A stretch of 64,000 bases of DNA from positions 1-64,000 of the forward strand of contig CANPMT010000003.1 of the NCBI GenBank assembly GCA_947575235.1, given 5' to 3'. The DNA comes from an uncultured Porphyromonadaceae bacterium (GTDB taxonomy: Bacteria; Bacteroidota; Bacteroidia; Bacteroidales; Muribaculaceae). The translations under genes were made by a program, and so were the position numbers. The notes below the pieces were generated by a model. The model was not told the origin of the DNA. It worked only from the letters and a program-made list of their open reading frames with translations, and made no database searches. Positions 7,792-15,476 of the stretch are shown piece after piece (within the stretch, counting starts at the first letter, position 1; every line of letters begins with the position of its first letter).

Positions 7792-9261
7792 ATGGAAAAG
7801 AGAATCAAGACACTATACATACTCTCAATCGCTGCAATACTTGCATTCCTGGTGATGCAGGTATATTGGTTGTTTGGCCGCTATGAATACTCTATCTCGG
7901 AATATGAGAATAATTCGGTCGAGGTAATTTCAAATGCCATCACCGAGTATAATAATGAAAGGGCAAAACATTCTGCTGTAAAGAAAATATCCAGAACACA
8001 GTCCTCCTATCAGATGAATACCGATGTTGACTCTGCCGGAAACAGGCATCGTATCGTTACTGTAACCACAAAGGAAATTGATGGGAGAAAAATTCTGGGG
8101 ATAACGGAGGAACGCGACATTACCCCCGAAGAAAAGAGAAAGCTTCAGGAATTGGTATTAGACTCACTTGATATGGTGGATACAAGGATAGCCACAGTCG
8201 ATGCCTCAAGTGCGCCCTCTGACGGTATTGCATGGAACGCCATGAGGAATTTCGATCATGAGATACAATCTCCTTTCACCACAGTAGGTATTGACACCTT
8301 ATTAAGGAGGAGTAATCTCAATGCTGAAATAACTTTGATTTTGCAGGATAGCGTGACATGGGAACCGGTTACCATACGTCATACATCAGCAATTTCTCCA
8401 CGCTTCAAGGTGATAACTCCTTATTCCGAACTTGAAAAGAAAGCGGTTGTGATTGAATGTGAGATCCCATCCTCCGAAATATTGCGAAATATGGGTTGGA
8501 CGCTGGCTTTGGCTGTAGTTCTCTCGCTATTCCTTATTCTGTGCCTCGTATGGCAGGTCAACACAATCTCCAGACTGACGCGGCTTGACAAAATGCGCAA
8601 CTCCTTTATCACAACAATGATTCACGAGCTTAAACGACCAATTTCAACATTGAAAATGTGCGTTTCAGGAATTGACAATGAGAAGTTGATGAAGGATGAC
8701 AGACTGCGCCATGAACTCACCGGAGAGACACGCATAGCCCTCGATAACCTTTCGGCATATTTCTCCAAACTGCGCGACATAACATTCAACAACGTGGAGC
8801 AGATTCCGCTCAATGTATCCTCATTCAATCTGGCTGCCCTCGTTGACAGTGTTATAAAATCCATTTCGTTGCCGAGTGCTAAGGAGGTTGTGTTTGAGAA
8901 CAATGTCCCAGACTCTTTGGAGGTATCGGCTGACCGTTCACACCTAATGAATATCCTCACGAATTTGATTGAGAATGGAATCAAGTATTCGGGTGAAGAG
9001 GTTGTGATTAAGATATGCGCCGAAGCAATTTCGGGAGGTATAAGGATATCGGTCGAGGACAATGGCGATGGTATAGCTTCCTCAGAACAAAGTAAGATTT
9101 TCAACCGGTTCTATCGTGGCAAAGCATCGACTTCAGACATCCCCGGAATGGGTCTTGGCCTCGCATATGTAAAACTTCTGACAGATGCTCACGGGGGTGA
9201 AATCTCTGTGGAGAGCACCGAGGGTGTCGGCTCTACATTCACTATAAAACTACCGCAATGA
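7792..9261 (+). CDS. sensor histidine kinase
   Basis: The 489-residue kinase has two membrane segments (about 8-29 and 234-255) around a ~200-residue periplasmic sensor region with no recognised fold. The HisKA domain has the H-box TTMIHELKRPIST (His278 is the predicted phosphorylation site). The ATPase domain shows the N-box NILTNLIENGIKYSG, a G1 motif VEDNGDGI and a G2 motif GMGLGL. Its stop overlaps the start of the response regulator by 4 nt (ATGA), so the pair is co-translated. The gene diverges from the GLPGLI/barrel operon across a 165-nt spacer with regulator-type repeats, which suggests that operon is a target. The signal sensed is unknown. Confidence 0.9.
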   Translation: MEKRIKTLYILSIAAILAFLVMQVYWLFGRYEYSISEYENNSVEVISNAITEYNNERAKHSAVKKISRTQSSYQMNTDVDSAGNRHRIVTVTTKEIDGRKILGITEERDITPEEKRKLQELVLDSLDMVDTRIATVDASSAPSDGIAWNAMRNFDHEIQSPFTTVGIDTLLRRSNLNAEITLILQDSVTWEPVTIRHTSAISPRFKVITPYSELEKKAVVIECEIPSSEILRNMGWTLALAVVLSLFLILCLVWQVNTISRLTRLDKMRNSFITTMIHELKRPISTLKMCVSGIDNEKLMKDDRLRHELTGETRIALDNLSAYFSKLRDITFNNVEQIPLNVSSFNLAALVDSVIKSISLPSAKEVVFENNVPDSLEVSADRSHLMNILTNLIENGIKYSGEEVVIKICAEAISGGIRISVEDNGDGIASSEQSKIFNRFYRGKASTSDIPGMGLGLAYVKLLTDAHGGEISVESTEGVGSTFTIKLPQ

Positions 9262-9935
9262 AAAAGATACTTCTTGTAGATGATGATCTCAAAAACTCCA
9301 TGCTTCTGAAACGATTCATTGAAACCGAGGGGTATGAGGTGACATACGCTCCAAACGGGAGGGTAGGACTGGAATTATATCGTGACATTCATCCTGACTT
9401 GATTCTCCTTGACATAAATATGCCGGAGATGAACGGTTTTGAGGTGGCACAGACAATTCGTGAGATTGACCGCCGTGTGATCATATTCTTCCTGACAGAC
9501 CGAACTGATAAGGTAGACCGTCTGTATGGTTTCAAACTCAAGGGAAACGACTATATTCCCAAGCCGTTTTATCCTGAAGAACTGATAGCCAAGATAAATG
9601 AACGGTTTGAAAGTGACATAACGGCACAGGATATTGATTATCAATTAGGCGCCACGTCGTTTCGTCCAAATCTGGCATCGTTGACATATAACGGTGAGAC
9701 ACACTCACTTTCAGTGCGCCAGACAGAGATTTTAGCTATCCTCGCACAGAATGTGGGCAAAGTTGTTGACCGCGACACAATCCTCAACTCCGTGTGGGGC
9801 GACAGCAGTTACGCCAATTCCCTCGCTCTCAACGTTCAGATAACCTATATACGCAAACTCCTAACGGATCCGACAATAACGATAACCTCTCTGAAAAAAA
9901 GAGGTTATGTATTGTCAGTTGAAAAAATATTTTAG
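9258..9935 (+). CDS. OmpR/PhoB-type response regulator
   Basis: The 225-residue protein has a receiver domain with the acidic pair Asp9/Asp10, the phospho-acceptor Asp52 (LILLDINMPEMNG) and the conserved Lys102 (YIPKPF). A C-terminal winged-helix DNA-binding domain follows (about 130-222: LSVRQTEILAILAQNVGKVV ... ALNVQITYIRKLL ... SLKKRGYVL). All phosphotransfer residues are intact. It is the cognate partner of the kinase it overlaps. The 11-bp direct repeats at 7689-7732 are its best candidate binding site. After its stop there is an 80-nt gap with no clear terminator. Confidence 0.9.
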   Translation: MKKILLVDDDLKNSMLLKRFIETEGYEVTYAPNGRVGLELYRDIHPDLILLDINMPEMNGFEVAQTIREIDRRVIIFFLTDRTDKVDRLYGFKLKGNDYIPKPFYPEELIAKINERFESDITAQDIDYQLGATSFRPNLASLTYNGETHSLSVRQTEILAILAQNVGKVVDRDTILNSVWGDSSYANSLALNVQITYIRKLLTDPTITITSLKKRGYVLSVEKIF

Positions 9936-10015
9936 AAATTGTCTGAATTAAGAGAGATAATCACTATCTTTGTGAAGTATTCATGGAAGTTTAAATAACT
10001 TCATATCCATATTTT

Positions 10016-10234
10016 ATGAAAAAGATTTTATTATATGCTATTTTGAGTGTCGTAGGGTCAGGAAGTCTACGGGCTGAATCAGCAGCGGTTTTATCGGGCG
10101 CATGGAGAGGTGATCTCAAAATGGGAAATGTGGCGTTGCCACACCGTATTTTGCAGTATTCAGAAATCCGCGAGACAATCGCGCCGGAAGTCCTTGAAAT
10201 AATTAAGGAGTTCATCCTCCGCAATTCGCAATAA
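10016..10234 (+). pseudogene. internally deleted alpha/beta-hydrolase remnant (72 aa)
   Basis: The 72-codon ORF joins two ends of a larger protein. Residues 1-43 (signal peptide ending LRA, then LSGAWRGDLKMGNVALP) look like the start of the exported Bacteroidota alpha/beta hydrolases, which open with a 'G-x-W-x-G-x-L-x-[VM]-G-x-x-L-P' beta domain. Residues about 48-72 (YSEIRETIAPEVLEIIKEFI) look like the extreme C-terminus of the same family ('I-E-E-T-I-S-P-E-V-L-x-D-I'). The catalytic core of several hundred residues is missing, so the product cannot be an enzyme. The join is in frame, so a small secreted peptide could still be made. The family call is from memory of sequence patterns. Confidence 0.5.
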
Positions 10235-10297
10235 ACCTATTTTAATATTGTAGAAAAGATTGCCGTAAAAAAATTACGGAATATTGGAAATATTGTG

Positions 10298-10305
10298 TAA
10301 CTTTG
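10298..10305 (+). promoter_or_regulatory. -7 box for ATPase/TOPRIM-like pair
   Basis: TAACTTTG is a perfect -7 element 21 nt before the ATG at 10327. No good TTTG is seen at the -33 position. Confidence 0.5.
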
Positions 10306-10326
10306 TAGAAAATAAACGCAATAGAG

Positions 10327-11427
10327 ATGTTACTATCATTCGCTGTCAAGAATTACAGAGGCTTTGCGGAGCGTATTTGCTGGAATCTGACAAGTCCAAG
10401 CAATTATGCTTTCAATACCTATGCCATCAAAGATGGAGTTATTAAGAACGGGATTATTTATGGGCCTAATGGTTCAGGTAAATCTAATTTCGCATTGGCT
10501 CTATTTGATATAGAGAACCACCTGTCTCAGAAATGGAAGAAGCCTGACTATTACTCCAACTTTGTGACAGCGGGATATGAACATGAGGCTGTTGGTTTTG
10601 AGTATATTTTCCGTTTCGGTTCTGATAACGTGGAATACTCCTATCAGAAGGATAAGGATGGTAAATTGATCACAGAGAAACTCATAGTCAATAGTAACAT
10701 TATATTTGACCACGATGCAAATACCCTCGTTTTCTGCGACGAGTTCCCGATGGATGCGAATGCCAAAGATAAATTGCGTATGAATGTCAACGGGTTATCC
10801 TTGGTTAACTTTCTGACTGCGACGTATCCATTGCCTGATAACCATTATCTTCTTGAACTAAAAAAGTTTGCTGATACGATGCTTTGGTTCAAGAGTCTTG
10901 ATAAGCGAGAGTTTATCGGATTGGAGACAAACGCCACATTTCTTGAAGAAGAGATTATCAAGCGTGGTCTTGTGGATGATTTCAAAGCGTTCCTCTTGAA
11001 TGTTAGCGGTCAGGAATTTGAATTTGCCAAACCAATGGAAGGTGAAAAGGTTCTGAAATGTATAATTAACGGGGCACATATACCGTTCAGCCGCATAGCT
11101 TCTACCGGGACAATATCTCTACAAGTATTGTATATCTGGTTGAATAAGATGGGACGTGCGTCTTTCGTATTCATTGATGAGTTTGATGCTTTCTATCATT
11201 TCAGATTGGCATATGAGGTGTGCAGGAAACTCTTTGAACTTCCCTGTCAGGTATTCCTGTCGTCTCACAACACATATCTGATGACTAATGATTTGCTACG
11301 TCCGGATTGCAATTTTATTCTTGACCACAATATTATCAAACCACTTTGTGACTGTACTGATAAGGAGCTCCGATTTGGTCATAACATAGAAAAGCTCTTC
11401 CGGGCTAATGCTTTTTCTGCCTTATGA
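10327..11427 (+). CDS. AAA ATPase of the RloA/AriA type
   Basis: The 366-residue ATPase starts with LLSFAVKNYRGF, the usual 'FSVKNFRSF' opening of SMC-like AAA_15/AAA_21 ATPases. Its Walker A is GPNGSGKS (46-53). Late in the protein ASFVFIDEFDAFYH is a Walker B with catalytic Glu, and SSHNTYLM provides a sensor-type His. The downstream gene, overlapping by 4 nt, encodes a TOPRIM-like protein. Pairs of this sort (RloA/RloB, PARIS AriA/AriB, OLD-type ATPase plus nuclease) are anti-phage or abortive-infection systems, in which the ATPase senses infection and releases or activates the nuclease. The pair lies among gene remnants in a low-GC accessory region, fitting horizontal acquisition. Defence function is inferred. 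Confidence 0.75.
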   Translation: MLLSFAVKNYRGFAERICWNLTSPSNYAFNTYAIKDGVIKNGIIYGPNGSGKSNFALALFDIENHLSQKWKKPDYYSNFVTAGYEHEAVGFEYIFRFGSDNVEYSYQKDKDGKLITEKLIVNSNIIFDHDANTLVFCDEFPMDANAKDKLRMNVNGLSLVNFLTATYPLPDNHYLLELKKFADTMLWFKSLDKREFIGLETNATFLEEEIIKRGLVDDFKAFLLNVSGQEFEFAKPMEGEKVLKCIINGAHIPFSRIASTGTISLQVLYIWLNKMGRASFVFIDEFDAFYHFRLAYEVCRKLFELPCQVFLSSHNTYLMTNDLLRPDCNFILDHNIIKPLCDCTDKELRFGHNIEKLFRANAFSAL

Positions 11428-12197
11428 TATTGTTCGTATTTGAAGGAGAACGTAGAGAGCCGATGCTGTTTAGGTCAATTGAACATTTATTCTTCCCATC
11501 ATCGGATGAGAATATAGTATGCTCATTTGGCAACAATATCTATGAACTTTACCGCCAGATGCACTCCTTGGGTGAAGGTGCGGACATTGCAGGTGTATTG
11601 AAAGAGAATGGGGCCATATTGGGCGATTATGATATGTCGGATTTTTCGGATGTGTTCCTCTTCTTTGATCTTGACATTCATAATGAAAATCAACCTCCAG
11701 AGGTGAGTATCTCTCAAATATATGAAATGTTGTCGTATTTTGATAATGAGACAGAGACAGGAAAACTCTTTATAAACTATCCAATGATTGAGTCAATATA
11801 TCATACTGGTACCCTTCCTGACAAAGATTATTGGCATTATTCAGTGTCTATATCTGATTGTTCCAATTACAAGCAGATAGCACGGGACTTTCCACCATAT
11901 TCAAATCTTGACCATTTATGTGTCACTGAAAGAAATATGAACCGAGAGGATATAGTGAAGCGAATAAGAATGAATTGGATTCATCTTGTAGGTATGAATA
12001 TCCAAAAAGCGAATTTTCTCTGCATGGGAAAGCATGAGAATCCGGATAAAAAGGAAGACATAAGTCAGCCTAATATTTTCTCTTCCCAAGTTCATGACTA
12101 TTTAACGGCACATTATAGAGTGTCTGTGTTAAATGCTTTCCCTTTATTTCTTTACGATTACTTCAAGCCAGAGGTATTCTTAAGCAATGACATCTGA
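11424..12197 (+). CDS. TOPRIM-like nuclease partner of ATPase (RloB/AriB-like)
   Basis: I do not recognise this 257-residue protein as a named family, but it shows TOPRIM-type landmarks: an N-terminal beta strand ending in a Glu (ILFVFEGERREP, Glu7), an acidic DxD after a hydrophobic strand (VFLFFDLDIHN, Asp82/Asp84) and an NYPMIES segment (Glu123). The order EG...E, DxD, [N/S]-x-[MP]-x-[IF]-E is the same as in RloB and AriB effectors. It overlaps the ATPase stop by 4 nt, so the two subunits are made in coupled amounts. The most likely role is the toxic nuclease arm of a two-gene defence system. The C-terminal ~80 residues are unassigned. Confidence 0.6.
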   Translation: MILFVFEGERREPMLFRSIEHLFFPSSDENIVCSFGNNIYELYRQMHSLGEGADIAGVLKENGAILGDYDMSDFSDVFLFFDLDIHNENQPPEVSISQIYEMLSYFDNETETGKLFINYPMIESIYHTGTLPDKDYWHYSVSISDCSNYKQIARDFPPYSNLDHLCVTERNMNREDIVKRIRMNWIHLVGMNIQKANFLCMGKHENPDKKEDISQPNIFSSQVHDYLTAHYRVSVLNAFPLFLYDYFKPEVFLSNDI

Positions 12198-12198
12198 C

Positions 12199-12462
12199 AT
12201 GCAGAATGATAGCAGAATATTTCGGTACGCATCAACTGTGGTATTGGCCACATTGATAAGTTCGGCTCATCTGTACGCCCGTGACTTTGTCCATATCTTT
12301 ACAAGTAAGGGCATTTATGAGACTTGCGAGGATATGTGGTTCAAATGCCTGGTTATGAATGACTCCACCTTTGAGTTGTCAGACAAGTCCCATACGGCAT
12401 TTGTGGAAATCATAAATCCGTCGGACAGTGTCGTGTGGAAAGAGAAATTTCAAGAAACGTAA
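12199..12462 (+). pseudogene. truncated N-terminus of an MG2-type exported protein
   Basis: The frame encodes a signal peptide followed by FVHIFTSKGIYETCEDMWFKCLV and SHTAFVEIINPSDSVVWKEKF. This resembles the first ~80 residues of large Bacteroidota proteins with alpha-2-macroglobulin-like MG2 domains ('DK-x-x-Y-x-x-G-E-x-x-W-F-K'). Those proteins run for 800 or more residues; here the frame stops after about 87. An in-frame ATG lies 12 nt upstream at 12187. What follows is the terminator and a convergent, unrelated gene, so the rest has been lost. It directly abuts the TOPRIM-like gene and may be co-transcribed with it. Confidence 0.5.
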
Positions 12463-12467
12463 AATTC

Positions 12468-12502
12468 AGAACGACATCAATTAACTGATGCCGTTCTTTT
12501 TA
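12468..12502. terminator. bidirectional terminator
   Basis: AGAACG-a-CATCA pairs with TGATG-c-CGTTCT and is followed by TTTTTAA on the plus side. It ends the plus-strand unit 10327-12462. The stop codon of the convergent RhuM-like gene (12500-12502) lies at its edge, so it probably serves both. Confidence 0.75.
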
Positions 12503-13405
12503 AGATTCAAGATGAGATATCAGTTCGTCTGCCGTCATTGCTTCCATCCTGGAGAATGCGAAGAGTTTCTTACCCAAGTCTTTGAATGAGGCTCCTACAT
12601 GATAAACATCGTTGTCGATGATCAAGAACCTGTCATGAGCCTTTCGAAAGGTCTTGATCTTGATTGGTGGATATTGAGAGTTATGACGTTCGAGGTCCTG
12701 TTGTAGAGTCCGGCTGATAGAAGAGGTGTATATGAGGGCCTCAACGCCTGTTTCCCTTTTATCAAGTTGACGGAATACAGAATCGTCGATATAATTGTCA
12801 ATCATTACAATCCGCTTCTTGGCACTACGCACGAGGTCACACATCAAGGTGTAGGCATCGAATATCTGACCCTCAAAAAAGATTCCCTCTTGTTTGGGCA
12901 GCGATGTACGGACAAAAAAATCCATCCGATTGTTCAACTCTTTTATTTGGCTGTCATGTTCCGAAAGTCTATGATCAATCCGATTTTCCATGTGCATTAA
13001 TCGCTGATTGATGCTGTAACCTCTCAACAGGTATTCCTTCAAAACCTTATTGCTCCAGACGCGGAACAACGTGGCATTTCTGCTGTTGACCCTATATCCA
13101 ATCGATAGTATGGCATCGAGGTTATAATACTTCGTAGTGTAGCGTTGAGTGCCATCATTACCCATATGTTCCAAAATGGAACATGTGCTCCTCTCATCCA
13201 ATTCTCCGGATTTATAGATATTGGCAAGATGTTTTGTTATGGCCGGACGTTTAGTGCCGAACAAGTCAGCAATCTGTTGCTGAGTCAGCCATAATGTCTC
13301 ATTCTCCAGCCGTACTTCAAGTTTTACGGTTGAGTCAGGCTGGTATAATATTATCTCATTCTCTTGCGATGATGATGCAAGTGGTAAAGGGGAAATCTCG
13401 TTCAT
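12500..13405 (-). CDS. RhuM-like protein with PLD-like C-terminal domain
   Basis: The 301-residue protein contains the RhuM-type N-terminal region: TVKLEVRLENETLWLTQQQI, ADLFGTKRPAITKHLANI, YNLDAILSIGYRVNS and ATLFRVWSNKVLKEYLLRGY. The C-terminal part has KKRIVMIDNYIDDSVF and KAHDRFLIIDNDVYHVGAS, an H-x-R-x-L-I-I-D arrangement like one half of a phospholipase D-type active site. RhuM proteins are named after a Salmonella pathogenicity-island gene; their biochemical role is unknown, and in Bacteroidota they are common on accessory islands next to restriction or defence genes. A -7 box ends only 4 nt before the ATG, so the mRNA may be leaderless. Confidence 0.75.
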   Translation of the reverse strand: MNEISPLPLASSSQENEIILYQPDSTVKLEVRLENETLWLTQQQIADLFGTKRPAITKHLANIYKSGELDERSTCSILEHMGNDGTQRYTTKYYNLDAILSIGYRVNSRNATLFRVWSNKVLKEYLLRGYSINQRLMHMENRIDHRLSEHDSQIKELNNRMDFFVRTSLPKQEGIFFEGQIFDAYTLMCDLVRSAKKRIVMIDNYIDDSVFRQLDKRETGVEALIYTSSISRTLQQDLERHNSQYPPIKIKTFRKAHDRFLIIDNDVYHVGASFKDLGKKLFAFSRMEAMTADELISHLES

Positions 13406-13409
13406 GCTG

Positions 13410-13417
13410 CAAAGTTA
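13410..13417 (-). promoter_or_regulatory. -7 box of RhuM-like gene, likely leaderless transcript
   Basis: TAACTTTG (minus strand) is followed after only 4 nt by the ATG at 13405. In Bacteroidota the -7 box lies about 4-7 nt before the transcription start, so the mRNA would begin at or next to the start codon. The -33 position is a poor match. Confidence 0.5.
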
Positions 13418-13582
13418 AAAAATCTTTTTAACTCCGTGTAATGTTTGCAGATAAAAAAGATTTCGTAGGTTTTCAGAGCATGTACTGGTGCAATATCTTC
13501 ATCAGACTGGACACGTAGCGTGTATCTTCAGCATAGACGGGATAGTGTCGACAGATTGATTTTCTATTGCTTCCGCTTTGTT

Positions 13583-13699
13583 TTAAGAACTATTAATCAG
13601 TTCATAACCGATAAAATCCCTCTTTTTTATTGTGTTGAACTGGGCGTTCATAACAGCTGGAACTACCATCAGCAAGGCTGAAAATAGCCAGTTTTTGAC
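13583..13699 (-). pseudogene. orphan signal-peptide fragment
   Basis: On the minus strand a 38-codon open stretch reads VKNWLFSALLMVVPAVMNAQ followed by FNTIKKRDF and a stop. It looks exactly like a Bacteroidota signal peptide with cleavage at NAQ, but it has no start codon: a Val codon stands where Met is expected, 10 nt from a 38-bp repeat. The mature protein is gone. I read it as the cut-off start of an exported protein whose 5' end was lost at the repeat junction. Confidence 0.4.
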
Positions 13700-13708
13700 T
13701 TGTAATAC

Positions 13709-13746
13709 TAAATCGCGGTGTGCGATTTAGTATATAAGTCTTGTGG
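13709..13746. repeat. 38-bp direct repeat with internal palindrome, copy 1
   Basis: This copy matches 15477-15514 at 37 of 38 positions. Both contain an 8-bp inverted repeat (TAAATCGC / GCGATTTA) around GGTGT, followed by ATATAAGTCTTGTGG. In the second copy the end of the unit provides the -33 element of the barrel gene's promoter; in this copy no -7 box follows. Confidence 0.7.
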
Positions 13747-13827
13747 AAGATATTGGCGTAATTCTTTTGCTGTCATTGTGGAGAGATTTTTCAAAATGCG
13801 GATAATGCAGAAAACGCAGGGAGATTA

Positions 13828-15082
13828 TCACACAATTATCTCCCAATGGCCTCCTTTCTTAGGACCAACACGTTTCACGATATTTGTCATTTTAGCGATT
13901 TCTCTGTCTATGGTTGGAGAACTGACTCCAATTGCTTTCGCTATGGCATCCAGCGAAATATAGGGATTTTGGGATATTAGTTCCAAAATCTTAGATTGTC
14001 GCTCAGTTATATTTTTAGCATCATTTTTAGCATCATTTTTAGCATCATTTTTAGCATCATTTTTAGCATCATCAGTACCAACAGAGCCATGACCTCCTCT
14101 TGTCGACATGAAGATTTCACGCGGAATGATGGCTGAGACACCGCCATGTTCCTCCTTGAATGTGGGATGCTTCAGATTTGACTTATCAAATTCACGCATA
14201 ATCTTTTCGTAACCTCGCCCCCATGCCTCAATAAATCCTGCGAGGAAGAATACATGTGCAATCTTTGGGTTGCGTGCCTTAGAGATATGCTTGCTCATCA
14301 GAGTTTCAACGGTGTAGTCTTCGGGAAGAACCCCCTCATTCCACAGCTGGATATGGTCATCATAGATGCTCATCTGATTCCATGTGCCAATCTGGAGTTT
14401 GTGTACGATGCTATTGAATATTATTTCACGCAAAGCATCCTGAGGTATCTCTAACGGTTCTTTGCGTTGCAACCCTTCGTAATGAATCGGACGGATTAGA
14501 TATTTATCACTAAGCACCTGCATTATCTTATCAGTCATCTGTATGAGATTGCCTGAAATCATATCCTGATTCAGTAAATCGGAATCATCAACACCAAATC
14601 GCCCTATCTTGAAACTGGAGGTGACAAATACACGCTGAGGATACTTGCCAAACAATAACACAGCACCGTTAGTCGGTATTCCATCCTTGATGAGACCCAA
14701 GTTGGCAAGTACTTCCTCTTTAGTCGAATTACGGTGTTCAAAATCTAATCGACCCTCATCTATCGCGTGAGTCAAGAAATAATTGATGGCATTATCATCA
14801 ATATCGTCCAAAGACGTTCCATCGCAAGGCATATCCTCCCAGTTAAGCCCCATCTTCTTCAAGAGAAACTGATGAAGAGCAGTTCCGCGAAGTTCCTGTT
14901 TAGTAGCTCCGCTACGGTAGTAGTAAACTCCGCGATATGATATTGGCATCATGGATGGCTCAATGATAATCTCAACCACATCCTTGCCATCCTCCATGAG
15001 CATTGGCAAAGCCCGATACCCACTTCAGATACTCGTCCTTCCAGATGCGCTTGTGCTCTATGTTCTGATTCTCCTGATTCAT
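13828..15082 (-). pseudogene. Schlafen/AlbA-type ATP-binding regulator with 5' deletion and frameshift
   Basis: The main frame (13828-15009) encodes VEIIIEPSMMPISYRGVYYY, RSGATKQELRGTALHQFLLKK, a HATPase_c_4-like middle, a five-fold NDAK repeat and a C-terminal winged helix (RQSKILELISQNPYISLDAI ... SSPTIDREI). These are features of COG2865-type AlbA_2/Schlafen-like regulators. The true start is at 15082 in another frame: MNQENQNIEHKRIWKDEYLK, then WVSGFANAHGG. In intact relatives ~50 residues of AlbA_2 domain follow that glycine pair before the 'DGKDV-[IV]-EI' strand. Here the two join directly with a frame change and an early TGA. The main frame has only TTG or internal ATG starts. The gene is therefore probably non-functional, or makes an N-truncated product. 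Confidence 0.65.
14017..14072 (-). repeat. 12-bp tandem repeat encoding (NDAK)n
   Basis: Four identical 12-bp units (AGCATCATTTTT on the plus strand) and a partial fifth encode Asp-Ala-Lys-Asn repeats in the linker between the ATPase part and the winged helix of the broken regulator. The unit is a multiple of three, so copy-number change would alter linker length without a frameshift. Confidence 0.85.
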
Positions 15083-15086
15083 ATAG

Positions 15087-15118
15087 CAAAATTAGCAAAA
15101 AAACTTGAGGTAGACAAT
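15087..15118 (-). promoter_or_regulatory. promoter of broken AlbA-type gene, likely leaderless
   Basis: On the minus strand ATTG (15118-15115), 20 nt, then TAATTTTG (15094-15087). The -7 box ends 4 nt before the ATG at 15082, as in the RhuM-like gene nearby, so this mRNA may also lack a leader. Confidence 0.6.
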
Positions 15119-15204
15119 GGTAAACCTAAAATCATACACCGCTTCCGAGTACGGCCATTTCGTTTTTTTTGAGGCATTTATCATGCCTTTGGGGAAAGGA
15201 CAAA

Positions 15205-15475
15205 TCGATGTAACTGATTCGCAGGATGTCACCCGGGGTAGCCTTGATTTGGAATGTCCCATCACTATCAGCAGTTACCCTTTCCTGGTTTTGCAGATTT
15301 TTGATTACTGCAAATGGAAGAGGTGCCCTTGATATAGTTCCATCCGTTAACGTGTCCTATGCAAACACCACGCCTTTGAAGATAAGGGAGTCAGTAATGG
15401 CTGCTGCCGGGATGGCGGTCTGTTTTAAAGGTTCAACTGGAGTTTGGGATTGCACACCGAAAGGCGATAGTAACA
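15205..15475 (-). pseudogene. partial duplicate of the Cys-motif membrane protein gene, with in-frame TAG
   Basis: On the minus strand the translation LSPFGVQSQTPVEPLKQTAI ... DSLIFKGVVFA-stop-DTLTDGTI, then PLPFAVIKNLQNQE ... DGTFQIKATPGD, matches residues about 80-166 of the protein encoded at 19164-20132 nearly residue for residue. A Gln codon has become TAG. There is no start, no N-terminal Cys cluster and no C-terminal half. The fragment abuts the second 38-bp repeat at 15477. It shows that a second copy of the Cys-protein gene once existed here and has decayed. Confidence 0.8.
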
Positions 15476-15476
15476 A

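Noticed and set aside
14017..14072. Regularly repeated 12-bp units resembling a CRISPR array
   Set aside because: Units are contiguous without spacers and encode an in-frame NDAK peptide repeat.
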